Shown: piece by piece, positions 1 through 8,928 of the stretch | How the letters are laid out: each line of letters opens with the position of its first letter | Numbering within the stretch: position 1 is the first letter of the stretch | NCBI GenBank assembly: GCA_949840345.1 | Contig: CATKWX010000002.1 | Coordinates: 95,649-159,648, forward strand | Source of the DNA: an uncultured Eubacteriales bacterium | GTDB taxonomy: Bacteria; Bacillota; Clostridia; TANB77; CAG-508 | DNA length: 64,000 bases | Reading direction: 5' to 3' | Notes under the pieces: model-generated | What the model was told of the DNA's origin: nothing | Databases searched by the model: none | Seen by the model: the letters and a program-made list of their open reading frames with translations, nothing else | Program-made: the position numbers and the translations under genes

Positions 1-49
1 TACAGATTTAGACGAAATGTGGGAAGATTTAGAGAAAGAGGATGAATAA
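1..49 (+). CDS. Antitoxin C-terminal end (RelB/DinJ-like), partial
   Basis: Only the last 15 codons of this gene lie in the window; they are acidic and end in TAA at 47-49. The next gene starts inside that stop (TAATG), the coupling usual for toxin-antitoxin pairs, and the next gene is a YafQ-type toxin. The antitoxin assignment therefore rests on context and on the acidic tail, not on a visible domain. The DNA-binding N-terminal part would be upstream of the window. Confidence 0.5.
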   Translation, partial: TDLDEMWEDLEKEDE

Positions 50-325
50 TGCTAATAGTAAAATATAGTAATTTATTTAAAAAAGATTTAAAACTTATGC
101 AAAAAAGAGGTCGTGATATAAATAAACTAAAAGAGGTTATAAAACTTTTAGCAAATAATGAAAAATTGCCAGACAAATACAGAGACCACTACTTAGCAAA
201 TAATTATAAACGGATATAGAGAATGCCATATAGAACCTAATTGGCTTTTGATATATTCTATTAATTCAAAAGAATTAATCTTAACAGCTTTTAGAACAGG
301 TTCTCATTCTGATTTATTAGAATAA
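49..325 (+). CDS. yafQ: YafQ-family mRNA interferase toxin, read through a +1 shift at CGG
   Basis: YafQ toxins are small RelE-superfamily ribosome-dependent endoribonucleases held in check by a DinJ/RelB antitoxin. The frame from ATG 49 runs 54 codons to CGG at 211-213 and would stop one codon later (ATA TAG). Skipping C211 continues through YKGYRECHIEPNWLLIY and ILTAFRTGSHSDLL, the conserved core and C-terminus of the family, giving 91 residues, a normal length. His and the GSHSDLF-like tail are on the far side of the shift, so the zero-frame product would be inactive. The start overlaps the antitoxin stop. One of thirteen C-skip sites in the window. Confidence 0.85.
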
Positions 326-332
326 TTAGGTA

Positions 333-420
333 GAGAGACGGAATGCATATAGGGGACGTAAAAAATGTGCATATGCAAATACGCACATTTTTTACGTCCC
401 CTATGTGCACTCCGTCTCTA
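333..420. repeat. Near-perfect palindromic element (copy 1)
   Basis: Two arms of about 38 nt are complementary around a short AT-rich centre. The inner part (ATAGGGGACGTAAAAAATGTGC and its complement, split here for reading) is shared with the element at 28120-28205. The outer part (AGAGACGGA...TCCGTCTCT) is complementary but unique to this locus. It lies between two convergent genes and could terminate both. Confidence 0.8.
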
Positions 421-434
421 TTGATACATCTTCT

Positions 435-975
435 CTAAAACAACACAGCAGTTGGCACATAATTTTCATCTGGTGGGTACACATAAAATTCCTCTGGCTT
501 TTCTACTTGCTTTAATTCACTTATCTCAATTATAGGAATTTCTCCGTGGTAATCTCCTTTAGTTATAGTTCCTGTAATTTCTACCCAAGTTTTATCTGGT
601 AAATTGGTTGCATCTTTGCAGTTGCATAAAAAGCCTACAACTAAAGTTTGCATATCCGAACTAATTATCATATCCCTAGCGATAACAAATTGAGTATTTG
701 TAAAATCTGATACTCTATAAACATATCCGAGTGCAACGAATTTTTTGACCAACATATGTATCTAAATCGTCGTGAACAGTTTTTAATATATTTGTATAAT
801 TATTTGTTTCTACAACACACATATCAGGCTCTGGAATAGTATCTTTAACTTTTACAGTTTGTGTAAATATCTTATAAGCAGAAATACCAAAAAATATAAT
901 TACAATAATTGCAATAATAATAAACAACATCTTTATCAAATTATGCTTACTTAAATTAACATTACATATAAACAT
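435..975 (-). CDS. Membrane-anchored DUF1980/TIGR03943-type protein, +1 shift at CGG
   Basis: The start ATG at 975 follows a good AGGGAGG site. Residues about 14-36 form one transmembrane segment; the rest should be extracellular. The first frame ends soon after CGG (plus-strand 727-729). Skipping the C at 729 joins KIRCT to GYVYRVSDFTNTQFVIARD, giving 179 residues with the C-terminal pattern of TIGR03943-like proteins (GYVYR, F-VAR, WVEITGTI, P-I, final aromatic/proline motif). The function of the family is not established. The usual multi-helix N-terminus of TIGR03943 is replaced by a single anchor. The family call is moderate; continuity across the shift is clear. Confidence 0.7.
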
Positions 976-1088
976 TAAAAAGCCTCCCTAAAATAAAAAT
1001 TCTTAATAAAGTGTATGTATAATAGTTGCAATATATGATAAATAGTGATATATTAAACAAGTGAAAAATTGAAAGAGAGGTTATACAA

Positions 1089-3860
1089 ATGGGATTAATC
1101 AGTAAGATTTTTGGAACATATAGTGAAAAAGAAGTTAAAAGAGTTATGCCATTAGTGGAAAAAATAAATAAACTAGAGGATGGAATATCTAAATTATCAG
1201 ATAGTGAATTAACAAATAAAACAACAGAATTTAAAGAAAGATTATCTAAAGGAGAAACTTTAGATGACATATTGCCAGAAGCTTTTGCAGTTGTTAGGGA
1301 AGCTTCAAAAAGAGTACTTGGTATGAGACATTTCGATGTTCAATTAATAGGTGGAATTATATTACACCAAGGAAGAATTGCAGAAATGAAAACAGGTGAA
1401 GGAAAGACTTTAGTTGCAACACTACCTGTATACTTAAATGCACTATCAGGAAAAGGTGTGCACGTAGTAACAGTTAACGATTACTTAGCAAAAAGAGATA
1501 GTGAGTGGATGGGAAAATTATATAAGTTCTTAGGTTTATCTGTAGGGCTTGTAATAAGTGGTATGGACGCAAATAAGAAAAAAGAAGCATATAATGCAGA
1601 CATAACTTATGGAACAAACAATGAATATGGCTTCGATTACTTAAGAGATAATATGGTTATATATAAAAATCAAATGGTGCAAAGACCATTAAACTACGCA
1701 ATAGTAGACGAGATTGATAGTATTTTAATAGATGAAGCACGTACACCATTAATAATATCAGGAACAGCAAATGAATCTTCTGCACTATATAAACAAGCAA
1801 ATGACTTTGTAAAAAGATTAAAAGCAAAAACTTTAGTAGAAGAAGATGTAAAAAACCAAGACCAATTAGCAGATAATGAAAACTATGATTACATTATAGA
1901 TTTAAAAGCTAAATCTGCAACATTAACAGCAAAAGGTATAAAAAAGGCAGAAGAACACTTTAGACTAGATAACTTAAATGACATAGACAACTCAACACTT
2001 GTACATCACATAAATCAAGCATTACGAGCTAACGGAATAATGAAAAGAGATATAGACTATATAGTTAAAGATGGAGAAGTTTTAATAGTAGACGAATTTA
2101 CAGGAAGAATTATGTATGGAAGAAGATACAATAATGGTCTACATCAAGCAATAGAAGCAAAAGAAAATGTTAAAGTAGCAAATGAATCAAAAACACTTGC
2201 AACAATAACCTTCCAAAACTACTTTAGAATGTATGATAAGCTAGCAGGTATGACAGGTACAGCAATGACAGAAGAAAACGAATTCAGAGAAATATACAAT
2301 TTAGATGTTATAACAATACCAACAAACAGACCTATGATAAGAATAGATAATAATGACATTATTTATAAAAACGAAAATGCTAAATTCAGAGCAGTAGTAG
2401 AAGATATTAAGCAAAGTCACAGAAATGGTCAACCAGTGTTAGTTGGTACAGTTTCAATTGAAAAATCTGAAAAGATAAGCTCAATACTTAAAAAAGAAGG
2501 AATAAAACACGAGGTATTAAATGCTAAATACCACGAAAAAGAAGCAGAAATAATTGCACAAGCAGGTAAATTTGGTGCTGTAACAATTGCAACAAATATG
2601 GCAGGACGTGGTACTGATATTATGCTTGGAGGAAACACAGAATATTTAGCAAAACAAGAAATGAGAAAAAAAGGATATTCAGACGAATTAATAGAACAGG
2701 CTACTGCACATAATGAAACAGACGATGAGCAAATATTAAACGCAAGAAAAGTTTTCGAAGAACTAGAGAATAGATACAAAAAAGAAATAGCAGATGAAAA
2801 AGAAAAAGTAATAGCTGCAGGTGGTTTGAAAATAATTGGTACAGAAAGACACGAATCAAGAAGAATTGATAACCAGTTAAGAGGACGTAGTGGACGTCAA
2901 GGTGACCCCGGAGAATCAAGATTTTACATTGGGCTTGATGATGACTTAATGAAAATCTTTGGTGGAGATATGGTAACAAGTGTATACAATAGACTTGGAG
3001 CAGACGAAAACTTACCACTACAATTGGGAATGTTATCAAAAGCAGTAGAATCAGCACAAAAGAGGGTTGAAGGTAAAAACTTTAGCATAAGAAAACACGT
3101 ATTACAATATGATGATGTTATGAATACGCAAAGAGAAATTATATACAAACAAAGAAGAGAAGTTTTAGATGGAGAAAACCTAAAAGACAACATCTTAAAA
3201 ATGATAGCTACAACAGCAGAAACAATAGTATTAAACTATGTTTCTGGACTTGAGAGAAAAGAAGATTTAAACAAAGAAGGACTACTTTCTGAAATAAGAA
3301 TGGTATTTGGAATAGAAAGTTTAGAATCACTTGAAAGTAATAAATTAGACGAAGAAAAAATAATAGAAGAATTAAAGATAAAAGCAGAAGAAAAATATGC
3401 ACAAAAGGAAGCAGAAATAGGGGAAGAAGAATTAAGAGAGCTAGAAAGAGTTGTAATGCTAAAAGTAGTTGACCAAAAATGGATGGACCACATAGATGCA
3501 ATGGATGAATTAAAAGACGGAATAGGACTTCGTGCATATGGTCAAAAAGACCCAGTAGTACAATACAGAATAGAAGGTTTTGATATGTTTGATGCAATGG
3601 TATCAGACATAAGAACAGATGTAGTAAAAATACTATTAAATGTACAAAAAGCTGACAAAGTACAAAGAACTCAAGCAGCCAAAATAACAAAAGAAGGTGT
3701 AGAAAATACAGTAAGAATGAATATGGGAGACGGAAGCGGAGTTAAAGAAGCAAAAGTTCCTGTAAACACACCAGTAGTAAATGATGGACCAAAAGTAGGA
3801 AGAAACGACCCTTGCCCTTGTGGAAGTGGGAAGAAATATAAAAACTGTTGCGGAAAATAG
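1089..3860 (+). CDS. secA: Protein translocase ATPase SecA
   Basis: SecA is the motor ATPase that drives preproteins through SecYEG at the membrane. The 923-residue product has Walker A (KTGEGKT, residues about 101-107), the DEAD-like box [15 protein letters not shown], the helicase motif [10 protein letters not shown], the [11 protein letters not shown] motif and a C-terminal zinc-binding tail [13 protein letters not shown]. Length is slightly above the Bacillus protein because of the linker. A ribosome site (AAAGAGAGG) lies upstream of ATG 1089. No in-frame CGG was seen in 923 codons. It is followed by its own terminator. Confidence 0.97.
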   Translation: MGLISKIFGTYSEKEVKRVMPLVEKINKLEDGISKLSDSELTNKTTEFKERLSKGETLDDILPEAFAVVREASKRVLGMRHFDVQLIGGIILHQGRIAEMKTGEGKTLVATLPVYLNALSGKGVHVVTVNDYLAKRDSEWMGKLYKFLGLSVGLVISGMDANKKKEAYNADITYGTNNEYGFDYLRDNMVIYKNQMVQRPLNYAIVDEIDSILIDEARTPLIISGTANESSALYKQANDFVKRLKAKTLVEEDVKNQDQLADNENYDYIIDLKAKSATLTAKGIKKAEEHFRLDNLNDIDNSTLVHHINQALRANGIMKRDIDYIVKDGEVLIVDEFTGRIMYGRRYNNGLHQAIEAKENVKVANESKTLATITFQNYFRMYDKLAGMTGTAMTEENEFREIYNLDVITIPTNRPMIRIDNNDIIYKNENAKFRAVVEDIKQSHRNGQPVLVGTVSIEKSEKISSILKKEGIKHEVLNAKYHEKEAEIIAQAGKFGAVTIATNMAGRGTDIMLGGNTEYLAKQEMRKKGYSDELIEQATAHNETDDEQILNARKVFEELENRYKKEIADEKEKVIAAGGLKIIGTERHESRRIDNQLRGRSGRQGDPGESRFYIGLDDDLMKIFGGDMVTSVYNRLGADENLPLQLGMLSKAVESAQKRVEGKNFSIRKHVLQYDDVMNTQREIIYKQRREVLDGENLKDNILKMIATTAETIVLNYVSGLERKEDLNKEGLLSEIRMVFGIESLESLESNKLDEEKIIEELKIKAEEKYAQKEAEIGEEELRELERVVMLKVVDQKWMDHIDAMDELKDGIGLRAYGQKDPVVQYRIEGFDMFDAMVSDIRTDVVKILLNVQKADKVQRTQAAKITKEGVENTVRMNMGDGSGVKEAKVPVNTPVVNDGPKVGRNDPCPCGSGKKYKNCCGK

Positions 3861-3874
3861 CATATTACAAGGGA

Positions 3875-3912
3875 GTGCTGACAAGAGTGAAAACACAAAT
3901 GTCAGCATTTTA
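3875..3912 (+). terminator. Rho-independent terminator after secA
   Basis: TGCTGACA and TGTCAGCA form an eight-pair stem followed by TTTTA, directly downstream of the secA stop. Confidence 0.75.
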
Positions 3913-3978
3913 TCATCCTAAATTTTAAATTGCTAACAATAATATTAAATTTATAATAGTTTGAAAGGAAAAATATAT

Positions 3979-4473
3979 ATGGAAGAAAAGTTTGCCAAAC
4001 CAGCAATAGGTGCCATAGTGGAAAGAATTATAAATGGAAAAAAACATATTATTATTCAAGAGAGATGGAAAGAAGATGGAAATGAAACAAACGGACAATA
4101 TGAGTTACCAGCTGGAAAAATAAGAGAATATGAGAATGCTTATGATACAGTGAAAAGAGAAGTATTTGAAGAAACGGGATTAAAAATTACTAAAATATTA
4201 GGTGAAGAAGAGATGATATATAGTAAAGACCTAAAAACAATTAATTTTATTCCATTTTGTGTAACTCAAAATTTAGAAAATGCTTATTCAATAATATGTA
4301 ATCATTTTATATGTGAAGCAGAAGGAGAACCCATATCAGAAACTGATGAATCAAGAAATATTAGATGGATAGAAATTACAGAATTAGCTGAATTACTAAA
4401 AAATAGTAGAAGTAAATTTTTCATTATGAATGTAAATGCAATAGAAAAATATTTGAAATTGAATAATTTATAA
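3979..4473 (+). CDS. Nudix hydrolase (first of two)
   Basis: Nudix enzymes hydrolyse nucleoside diphosphates linked to another moiety; the substrate cannot be told from sequence. The Nudix box is visible as GKIREYENAY...REVFEETGL (G-x5-E-x7-REUxEExGU). ATG 3979 is chosen over the upstream in-frame TTG at 3961 because AAAGGA sits at a good distance before the ATG. The product has 164 residues. It is monocistronic by its hairpin downstream. A second, unrelated Nudix gene follows at 4913. Confidence 0.85.
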   Translation: MEEKFAKPAIGAIVERIINGKKHIIIQERWKEDGNETNGQYELPAGKIREYENAYDTVKREVFEETGLKITKILGEEEMIYSKDLKTINFIPFCVTQNLENAYSIICNHFICEAEGEPISETDESRNIRWIEITELAELLKNSRSKFFIMNVNAIEKYLKLNNL

Positions 4474-4510
4474 ATGAGGGTTAAAATCTAGGTTTTAATC
4501 TTCATTTTTG
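4472..4510 (+). terminator. Probable terminator after the first Nudix gene
   Basis: GGTTAAAATC and its imperfect complement GGTTTTAATC form an AT-rich stem, followed by TTCATTTTTGT. Confidence 0.5.
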
Positions 4511-4640
4511 TGTAAAAGATATTTAGATATTATAAGTATCAATATTATAAATTTTGAAAAATTCGTATAAAAAGATTGCAACTTTAATACATCCATGATA
4601 CAATACAAATGTTCGCAAAATTTAAAGGAGATGCAAAAAA

Positions 4641-4901
4641 ATGAATGATAAATTAATTGGAAATGAAAAAAATATTTTATTTTATAATGATGAAGAAGGT
4701 AATATAAAAGTTGAAGTATTGCTAGAAAACGAAGATGTTTGGTTAAATACTGAAGCATTGGCAACTCTTTTTAACATAGATAGAAGCGGTATTGTTAGGC
4801 ATATCAATAATATTTATAAAGATGAAGAATTAAATGAAAATAGCACATGTGCAAAAGTTGCACATATGGGTAATGACGGGGAAAAAGCAAATTTTGATTA
4901 A
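4641..4901 (+). pseudogene. RhuM-family N-terminal fragment (truncated)
   Basis: The 86 residues match the start of RhuM/virulence-type proteins (FYNDEEGNIKVEVLLENEDVWLN, cut here to the key run; then TEALATLFNIDRSGIVRHI), a DNA-binding-like domain often found on mobile elements and next to toxins. Family members are about 330 residues; this one stops after KANFD and the rest is absent. It has a sound start (AAGGAG before ATG 4641) and so may still be translated as a short protein. It ends 11 nt before the next gene, suggesting a deletion joined the two. No CGG is near the break, so this is a different event from the C-skip genes. Confidence 0.6.
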
Positions 4902-4912
4902 GGAGAATATAA

Positions 4913-5344
4913 ATGAAAGATAGATATAAATATATATGTGCAGTGTATTTGATACTAACAAAAGAAAATCGAATATTATTGTTAAAAAGAGCTAACTCAG
5001 GATATGAAGATGGAAACTATAGTTTAGTAGCAGGTCATATGGATGGAAATGAAACTATTAAACAAGCAATGATTAGAGAAACTAAAGAAGAAGCAGGAAT
5101 AGAAATATATGAAAAAGATATAGAAATAGCTACTTTTTTGCATAGAAAAACAGAGCCGGAAAGATTAGACTTTTTTCTAAAATGTGAGAAATGGAATGGG
5201 AATATCGAAAACAAAGAACCTAATAAATGTAGCGAATTATGTTGGTATGATATTGATAACCTACCGAGCAATACAATACCGTGTGTTAGAAAAGCTATAG
5301 AAAATTACCAAAATAATATTATGTTTGATAATTTTGGATGGTAA
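4913..5344 (+). CDS. Nudix hydrolase (second)
   Basis: The 143-residue product has a Nudix box, GHMDGNETIKQAMIRETKEEAGI (key residues G, E, RE-EE-G), after a typical N-terminal sheet with RILLLKRANSGYEDGNYSL. The spacing and the tail resemble small Nudix pyrophosphatases acting on (d)NTPs or sugar nucleotides; the substrate is not inferable. AAGGAG precedes ATG 4913. It lies just behind the RhuM fragment and 47 nt ahead of pheA, with which it may be cotranscribed. Confidence 0.85.
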   Translation: MKDRYKYICAVYLILTKENRILLLKRANSGYEDGNYSLVAGHMDGNETIKQAMIRETKEEAGIEIYEKDIEIATFLHRKTEPERLDFFLKCEKWNGNIENKEPNKCSELCWYDIDNLPSNTIPCVRKAIENYQNNIMFDNFGW

Positions 5345-5391
5345 GATGAAGTTGTAAAAGAAAATGTATATGCAAGGAGAAAGAAGTATAA

Positions 5392-6207
5392 ATGAAAGTA
5401 GGATATTTAGGACCAAAGGGAACTTTTTCATATGAAATATGTAAAAATTCATATGGAGAGGAAATAGAAAAAATACCATATAAAACAATAAAAGAAACAA
5501 TTCTAGAATTGCAAAATGATGAAGTTTCAGAAGTTATTGTACCAATAGAAAATTCACTTCAAGGTTGTGTAACAGAAACAATTGATACATTAATAGAAAA
5601 TGAGAATTTAAAAATAGTAGAAGAAAGAATTTTAAAAATAAATCAAAATTTAATGGCAAAAGAAAAATATAATTTTGAAGATATACAAGAGGTATACTCA
5701 CACCCACAGGCATTAGCACAATGCAGAAACTATCTTCAAAATAATTTAAAAAACGCTACAATTATAGAAACACCAAGTACAGCTTTATCTGCAAAAGAAG
5801 TGAGTAAAAAAGAATTTTCAGCTTGTATATGCAATTTAGAATGTTTAAGCGAGTATAACTTAAAATTATTAGAAGCCAATATTCAAGATAATAGTTTAAA
5901 TGAAACAAAATTCTGGAAATTAAGCAAATTAGAAAAAGACATTACAGATGCAAATGTAATTACTATGTTATTTTCAACCAAACATAAACCAGGAGCATTA
6001 TATAATGCACTAAAAATATTTAATGATAATGGTTTAAATTTAACTAAAATAGAGTCAAGACCAGCAAAAACGAAGCTTGGAGAATATTATTTTCTAGTGG
6101 ATATAGAAATTAATAATAAAAGTTACGAAAAACCTTTAGAAGAGTTAAAAGATGTGGTTGGGTTTTATAGAATTTTAGGTAAGTATAAAAAAAGTAATGA
6201 AACTTAG
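5392..6207 (+). CDS. pheA: Prephenate dehydratase
   Basis: This enzyme converts prephenate to phenylpyruvate, the committed step to phenylalanine. The 271-residue product begins VGYLGPKGTFSYEI, has VPIENSLQGCVTETID in the catalytic domain, and ends in an ACT regulatory domain (KPGALYNALKIFNDNGLNLTKIESRP) that in the family senses phenylalanine. There is no fused chorismate mutase. The gene is 30 nt upstream of an aminotransferase, which could supply the last step, so the two look like a short operon. Confidence 0.93.
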   Translation: MKVGYLGPKGTFSYEICKNSYGEEIEKIPYKTIKETILELQNDEVSEVIVPIENSLQGCVTETIDTLIENENLKIVEERILKINQNLMAKEKYNFEDIQEVYSHPQALAQCRNYLQNNLKNATIIETPSTALSAKEVSKKEFSACICNLECLSEYNLKLLEANIQDNSLNETKFWKLSKLEKDITDANVITMLFSTKHKPGALYNALKIFNDNGLNLTKIESRPAKTKLGEYYFLVDIEINNKSYEKPLEELKDVVGFYRILGKYKKSNET

Positions 6208-6237
6208 TTTGTAGCTTAGAAAGGAATGAAACTAATT

Positions 6238-7428
6238 ATGATAGCTGATAAAATGAAAGATTGTGTAAAAAATAATTCAGTAATAAGGCAAATGTTTGAA
6301 GAAGGCAAAAAATTAGAAGAACTATATGGAAAAGAAAATGTATATGATTTCAGTTTAGGAAATCCAAGCATACCAGCACCTAAAAAAGTAAATGAAGCAA
6401 TAAAAGAAATAATTGATACAGAAGATTCATTGGTAGTACACGGATATATGAATAATGCTGGTTTTGAAGATGTTAGGGAAGCAATATCAAATTCAATAAA
6501 CAAGAGATTTTCTACAAATTTTAATAAAAATAATATTATAATGACAGTAGGTGCTGCCTCAGGACTAAATATTATTTTTAAAAGCATATTAAACCCATCA
6601 GATGAAGTAATTGTATTTGCACCATATTTTATGGAGTACAACAACTATATAAAGGGATATGATGGAAATGTAGTTGTAATTTCTCCAAACACTCAAAATT
6701 TTGCACCTAATTTAGATGAGTTCAAACAAAAAATAACAGAGAAAACAAAAGCAGTATTAATAAATACGCCAAACAACCCAACAGGAGTAATATATTCAGA
6801 AGAAACAATAAAGCAAATTTCTAAAATATTAGAGGACAAGCAAAAAGAGTATAACCACGAAATATTTCTAATTTCAGACGAACCATATAGAGAGCTAGCT
6901 TATGATGGGGAAACAGTACCATATATAACTAAATACTATAACAACGCATTTGTAGTATATTCTTATAGTAAATCTCTATCTCTACCGGGAGAAAGAATAG
7001 GGTATGTAGTTGTTCCAAATGAAATGGAGGATAGTAATAATATTATTACAGCAATAACAATTGCAAACAGAATAATAGGATGTGTAAATGCTCCATCTCT
7101 AATGCAGAAGGTAATAATGAAGTGCATAGATGAAAAAACTGATTTAGAAACTTACGATACAAACAGGAAGCTATTATATAATGCGCTTACAAGCTATGGA
7201 TTTGAGTGCGTAAAACCTCAGGGAGCATTTTATATATTCTTAAAAACTCCAATATCAGATGATAAAGAGTTTTGTGCTCAAGCTAAAAAGTTTAATTTAT
7301 TACTTGTACCGGGTAGCTCATTTGCTTGCTCAGGCTATGTAAGAATAGCATATTGCGTATCAGAAGAAATGCTTAAAAAATCTCTAGAAGCTTTTAAAAA
7401 ACTAGCGAAAGTATATTTTAAAATCTAG
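6238..7428 (+). CDS. PLP-dependent class I/II aminotransferase
   Basis: Fold-type I aminotransferase, 396 residues from ATG 6238. That start is preferred to ATG 6226 because the AAAGGA site touches 6226 and relatives begin near MIADKM. Visible signatures are NTPNNPTGV, SDEPYRELAYDG, the PLP lysine in YSYSKSLSLPGERIGYV, and the C-terminal Arg in SGYVRIAYC. Position right after pheA suggests an aromatic or aspartate aminotransferase, but substrate specificity is inference. An ordinary housekeeping gene by codon use. Confidence 0.85.
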   Translation: MIADKMKDCVKNNSVIRQMFEEGKKLEELYGKENVYDFSLGNPSIPAPKKVNEAIKEIIDTEDSLVVHGYMNNAGFEDVREAISNSINKRFSTNFNKNNIIMTVGAASGLNIIFKSILNPSDEVIVFAPYFMEYNNYIKGYDGNVVVISPNTQNFAPNLDEFKQKITEKTKAVLINTPNNPTGVIYSEETIKQISKILEDKQKEYNHEIFLISDEPYRELAYDGETVPYITKYYNNAFVVYSYSKSLSLPGERIGYVVVPNEMEDSNNIITAITIANRIIGCVNAPSLMQKVIMKCIDEKTDLETYDTNRKLLYNALTSYGFECVKPQGAFYIFLKTPISDDKEFCAQAKKFNLLLVPGSSFACSGYVRIAYCVSEEMLKKSLEAFKKLAKVYFKI

Positions 7429-7457
7429 AGTTAATTTTAATAATTAGGAGGAGAAAA

Positions 7458-8009
7458 ATGGAAGTTTATATTATTTCGCAAATAATAACAATAGCATATT
7501 ATGCAATATTAAGCTTTGGCTATTTATTAAAAGATAGGAAAAGGATATTAACTGCAAACTTTGTAGCTCATATTGGACAAACAACAGCAATGGCAATGCT
7601 TAGCGGATATACTGGCGCAGCAATGGCACTTATTATGATGTTTAGAGATTTAATATTTTTAGTGCAAGAAACAAAGAAATCTAAGGGAAAAGAGATAAAT
7701 AAAAGCTTCGATTTAGGTATATTCATTGTTACAGTTATACTTATTATAATGCTAACAGTATTTACATATAATGGACCACTTAGCTTATTATCAGTAATAG
7801 CAACGCTTATTGGAACATTTGCATTGTGGCAAAAAAATGTAAAGACATACAAAATATTAGGAGTAGTAGTTGGACTTTTTTGGTTATCTTATAACATTTT
7901 TATAATGTCAATTATGGGTATAATATTAGAAACTATCTTAGGAATATGCTCAATAGTAGGATATATAAGAGATAAAAAAAGAGAAGGGAAGGAAAAAAAT
8001 TATGTATAA
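7458..8009 (+). CDS. YgjV-family inner membrane protein
   Basis: The 183-residue protein is almost entirely hydrophobic, with about five to six membrane segments separated by short basic loops (KDRKR, ETKKSKGKE, RDKKREGKE). The pattern of paired helices with LLKDRKRIL near the start resembles the YgjV (IMP) family, whose function is unknown. AGGAGG precedes ATG 7458. The stop overlaps the next start by 8 nt, so it is translationally coupled to the HAD gene. Confidence 0.6.
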   Translation: MEVYIISQIITIAYYAILSFGYLLKDRKRILTANFVAHIGQTTAMAMLSGYTGAAMALIMMFRDLIFLVQETKKSKGKEINKSFDLGIFIVTVILIIMLTVFTYNGPLSLLSVIATLIGTFALWQKNVKTYKILGVVVGLFWLSYNIFIMSIMGIILETILGICSIVGYIRDKKREGKEKNYV

Positions 8010-8857
8010 AATGGTAGTAGTAGATTTAGATGGAACTTTATTAAATGATGCAAAAAAGGTTAGTAAAGAAAATGTAGATTTAATAAAAAGAGCATATGAC
8101 GAAAAAGGAATAATAACAGTAATTGCAACAGGAAGACCTTTAGGCTATGCAAAAGAAATATGTGAACAATATGGAGATTACTTTGCTAATTATATAATTG
8201 CAGCAAATGGTGCAACAGTTAAAAACATTAAAACTAATGAATATATTGAAAACGTTGCTTTTACAGATGAAGAAGTGTTAGCTTTAAGAAATATTTATTT
8301 AGAAGAAAAAATAGATTATCTAATGGTATATACGGATGAAAAAGCTATAACAGAAACAAAGGACAATAAAGATTTTGAAGATGCAGGAGTAAGTATCAGT
8401 CAGAAGAAAACTAAGGTAGAAAATATAGAAGAGTCAATAAAAAACAACTCTAATATAGTTAAATTATGTATGATGGGAGGAGAAATCTCAGCATTAGAAA
8501 AGATTATTGAAAAGATAAGTAAATTAGACGGAATAGAAACATCAGTTATATGTAGTTATTTATATAAAACAGAAGAAAGCACATTTGAATCTAAATATAT
8601 AGATATAAATAAAAGTGGTTGCAGTAAGAAAAATGCAATACATACTTTAGCAGATAAATTAGGAATAAAGCAAGAAGAAATAATTGTAATGGGAGACGGA
8701 CGGAAACGATATATCAATGTTTGAGTGTGCAGGTTTAAAAATAGCAATGGCAAATGCAGAAGAATACTTAAAAGAAAAGGCAGATTATATAACTACAAGC
8801 AATAATGAAAGCGGTGTAGCAAAGGCAATAAGAAAATTTGTATTTAATGAAGAATAA
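8002..8857 (+). CDS. Cof-type HAD-superfamily phosphatase, +1 shift at CGG
   Basis: Haloacid dehalogenase phosphatases of the Cof type act on small phosphorylated metabolites. Motif I DLDGTLL is at residues about 8-14 and motif II ATGRP at about 47. The frame reaches CGG at 8701 inside motif IV and would end seven codons later. Skipping C8701 gives VMGDGGNDISMFE, the catalytic Mg-binding motif IV (GDGxND), and a full 284-residue protein ending at 8857. The skipped base sits between two Gly codons of the active site, so the zero-frame product could not work. The start overlaps the preceding gene. Confidence 0.9.
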
Positions 8858-8883
8858 GGAAAGTAGAAAATTCATATTCAATA

Positions 8884-8922
8884 AAAATAACCCTTAAGTG
8901 TGAACTTAGGGGTTATTTCTTC
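8884..8922. terminator. Bidirectional terminator between convergent genes
   Basis: AAATAACCCTTAAG and CTTAGGGGTTATTT form a strong stem with T-runs on both sides, between the HAD gene and the converging J-domain gene. Confidence 0.85.
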
Positions 8923-8928
8923 GGTAAA

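Noticed and set aside
4641..4901. RhuM fragment as a C-skip gene
   Set aside because: No in-frame CGG near its end and no continuation in another frame; it is simply truncated.
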